Shown: one piece after another, positions 63,098 to 64,000 of the stretch
Layout of the letters: each line of letters begins with the position of its first letter
Numbering within the stretch: position 1 is the stretch's first letter
NCBI RefSeq assembly: GCF_026914265.1
Contig: NC_069127.1
Coordinates: forward strand, 70,236,223-70,300,222
Direction of reading: 5' to 3'
DNA length: 64,000 nucleotides
DNA from: Mya arenaria
Taxonomy: Eukaryota; Mollusca; Bivalvia; Myida; Myidae
Translations under genes and position numbers: made by a program
The notes under the pieces: generated by a model
What the model saw: only the letters and a program-made list of their open reading frames with translations
What the model was told of the DNA's origin: nothing
The model's database searches: none

Positions 63098-64000
63098 GCA
63101 CGCATTCATTTCTTTGCATCTCCTCTTACGTTTTTCATGCGATTTCTACCAAACTTTCACAGATTGATGATCATAAAGTGAAGCAGCGCATATTGTCGGG
63201 CTTTCCCGATTCGACCATTTTTAAAAGAGTTATTGCCCTTTGCTTATTTTACATTTAAAATTGGTTTCTTCGCAACTCCTCTTACATTTTTCATGCGATT
63301 TCTATCAGACTTTAACAGATTAATCATCATAAAGTGACGCAGCGCATATTGTTGGGCTTTCCCGAATTGACCATTTTTAAAAGAGTAATTGCCCTTTGCT
63401 TATTTTACATTTAAAATTGGTTTCTTCGCAACTCCTCTTACGTTTTTAATGCGATTTCTACCAAACTTTCACAGATTGATGATCATAAAGTGAAGCAGCG
63501 TATATTGTTGGGCTTTCTCCATTCGACCATTTTTGAAAGAGAAATTGCCCTTTACTTATTTTACATTTAAAATTGGTTTCTTCGCAACTCCTCTTACGTT
63601 TTTAATGCGATTTCTACCAAACTTTCACAGATTGATGATTATAAAGTGAAGCAGCGCATATTGTCGGGCTTTCCTGAATAGACAATTTTTGAAAGAGTTA
63701 TTGCCCTTTGCTTATTTTACATTTAAAATTGGTTTCTTCGCAACTCCTCTTATGTTTTTCATGTGATTTCTACCAAACTTTCACAGATTGATGATCATAA
63801 AGTGAAGCAGCGCATATTGTCGGGTTTTCCTGATTTGACCATTTTTGAAAGAGTTATTGCCCTTTGCTTATTTTATATTTAAAATTGGTTTCTTCGCAAC
63901 TCCTCTTACGTTTTTCATGCGATTTCTACCAGACTTTCACAGATTGATGATTATAAAGTGAAGCAGTGCATAATTTCTGGCTTTTGCGATTTGACCATTT
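63098..64000 (+). repeat. Second 156-bp tandem array, running off the window
   Basis: Six units with anchors at 63116, 63272, 63428, 63584, 63740 and 63896, exactly 156 bp apart. It begins with the same CATTCATTTCTTTGCATCTC as the first array but lacks the hairpin terminus. It is cut by the window end. Confidence 0.95.

Overview
The window looks like nuclear DNA of a mollusc, probably a bivalve. It is AT-rich, gene-poor and full of decayed transposable elements: L1/Tx1-like and other LINEs, tRNA-derived SINEs, palindromic MITEs, an array of 156-bp repeats carried by a mobile element, and one Ty3/Gypsy LTR element. The host coding signal is a small family of secreted immunoglobulin-superfamily genes, a eukaryotic intron/exon layout and an intact nuclear tRNA-Trp(CCA) gene. 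The species cannot be named from the sequence alone.

Layout. 0-15 kb: non-coding sequence with LINE fragments (2.7-4.7, 5.5-5.9, 14.2-14.8 kb), an inverted pair of dispersed repeats (0.4-0.7 and 8.1-8.4 kb), a 14-bp minisatellite and a long hairpin at 11.1 kb. 15.2-17.0 kb: Ig gene copy 1 on the minus strand. 18-31.7 kb: two near-identical 2.7-kb blocks (LINE plus SINE), a TTAA-flanked palindromic MITE, tRNA-Trp, a SINE and an orphan signal-peptide exon. 31.7-35.4 kb: Ig copy 2, which carries a premature stop. 36.4-46.4 kb: a possible plus-strand host transcript whose intron holds the Gypsy fossil (37,190-45,042). 47.9-52.3 kb: a duplicated block and an Ig locus that has lost its Ig exon. 52.8-55.9 kb: Ig copy 3, intact. 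55.9-64 kb: the sister of the 47.9-50.4 kb block, into which the 156-bp-repeat element inserted, then a SINE and a second 156-bp array that runs off the end.

The Ig genes share one design. A 37-nt first exon encodes most of a signal peptide and ends in phase 1. One large second exon encodes the rest of the leader and three Ig domains, with no transmembrane segment. Five copies of exon 1 but only three of exon 2 remain, so the locus has expanded and decayed by tandem duplication. Because the duplicated blocks are still alignable by eye, four insertions (a SINE, a MITE, a LINE and the 156-bp-repeat element) can each be compared with an empty site in the same window. This gives their target-site duplications and relative order without outside data.
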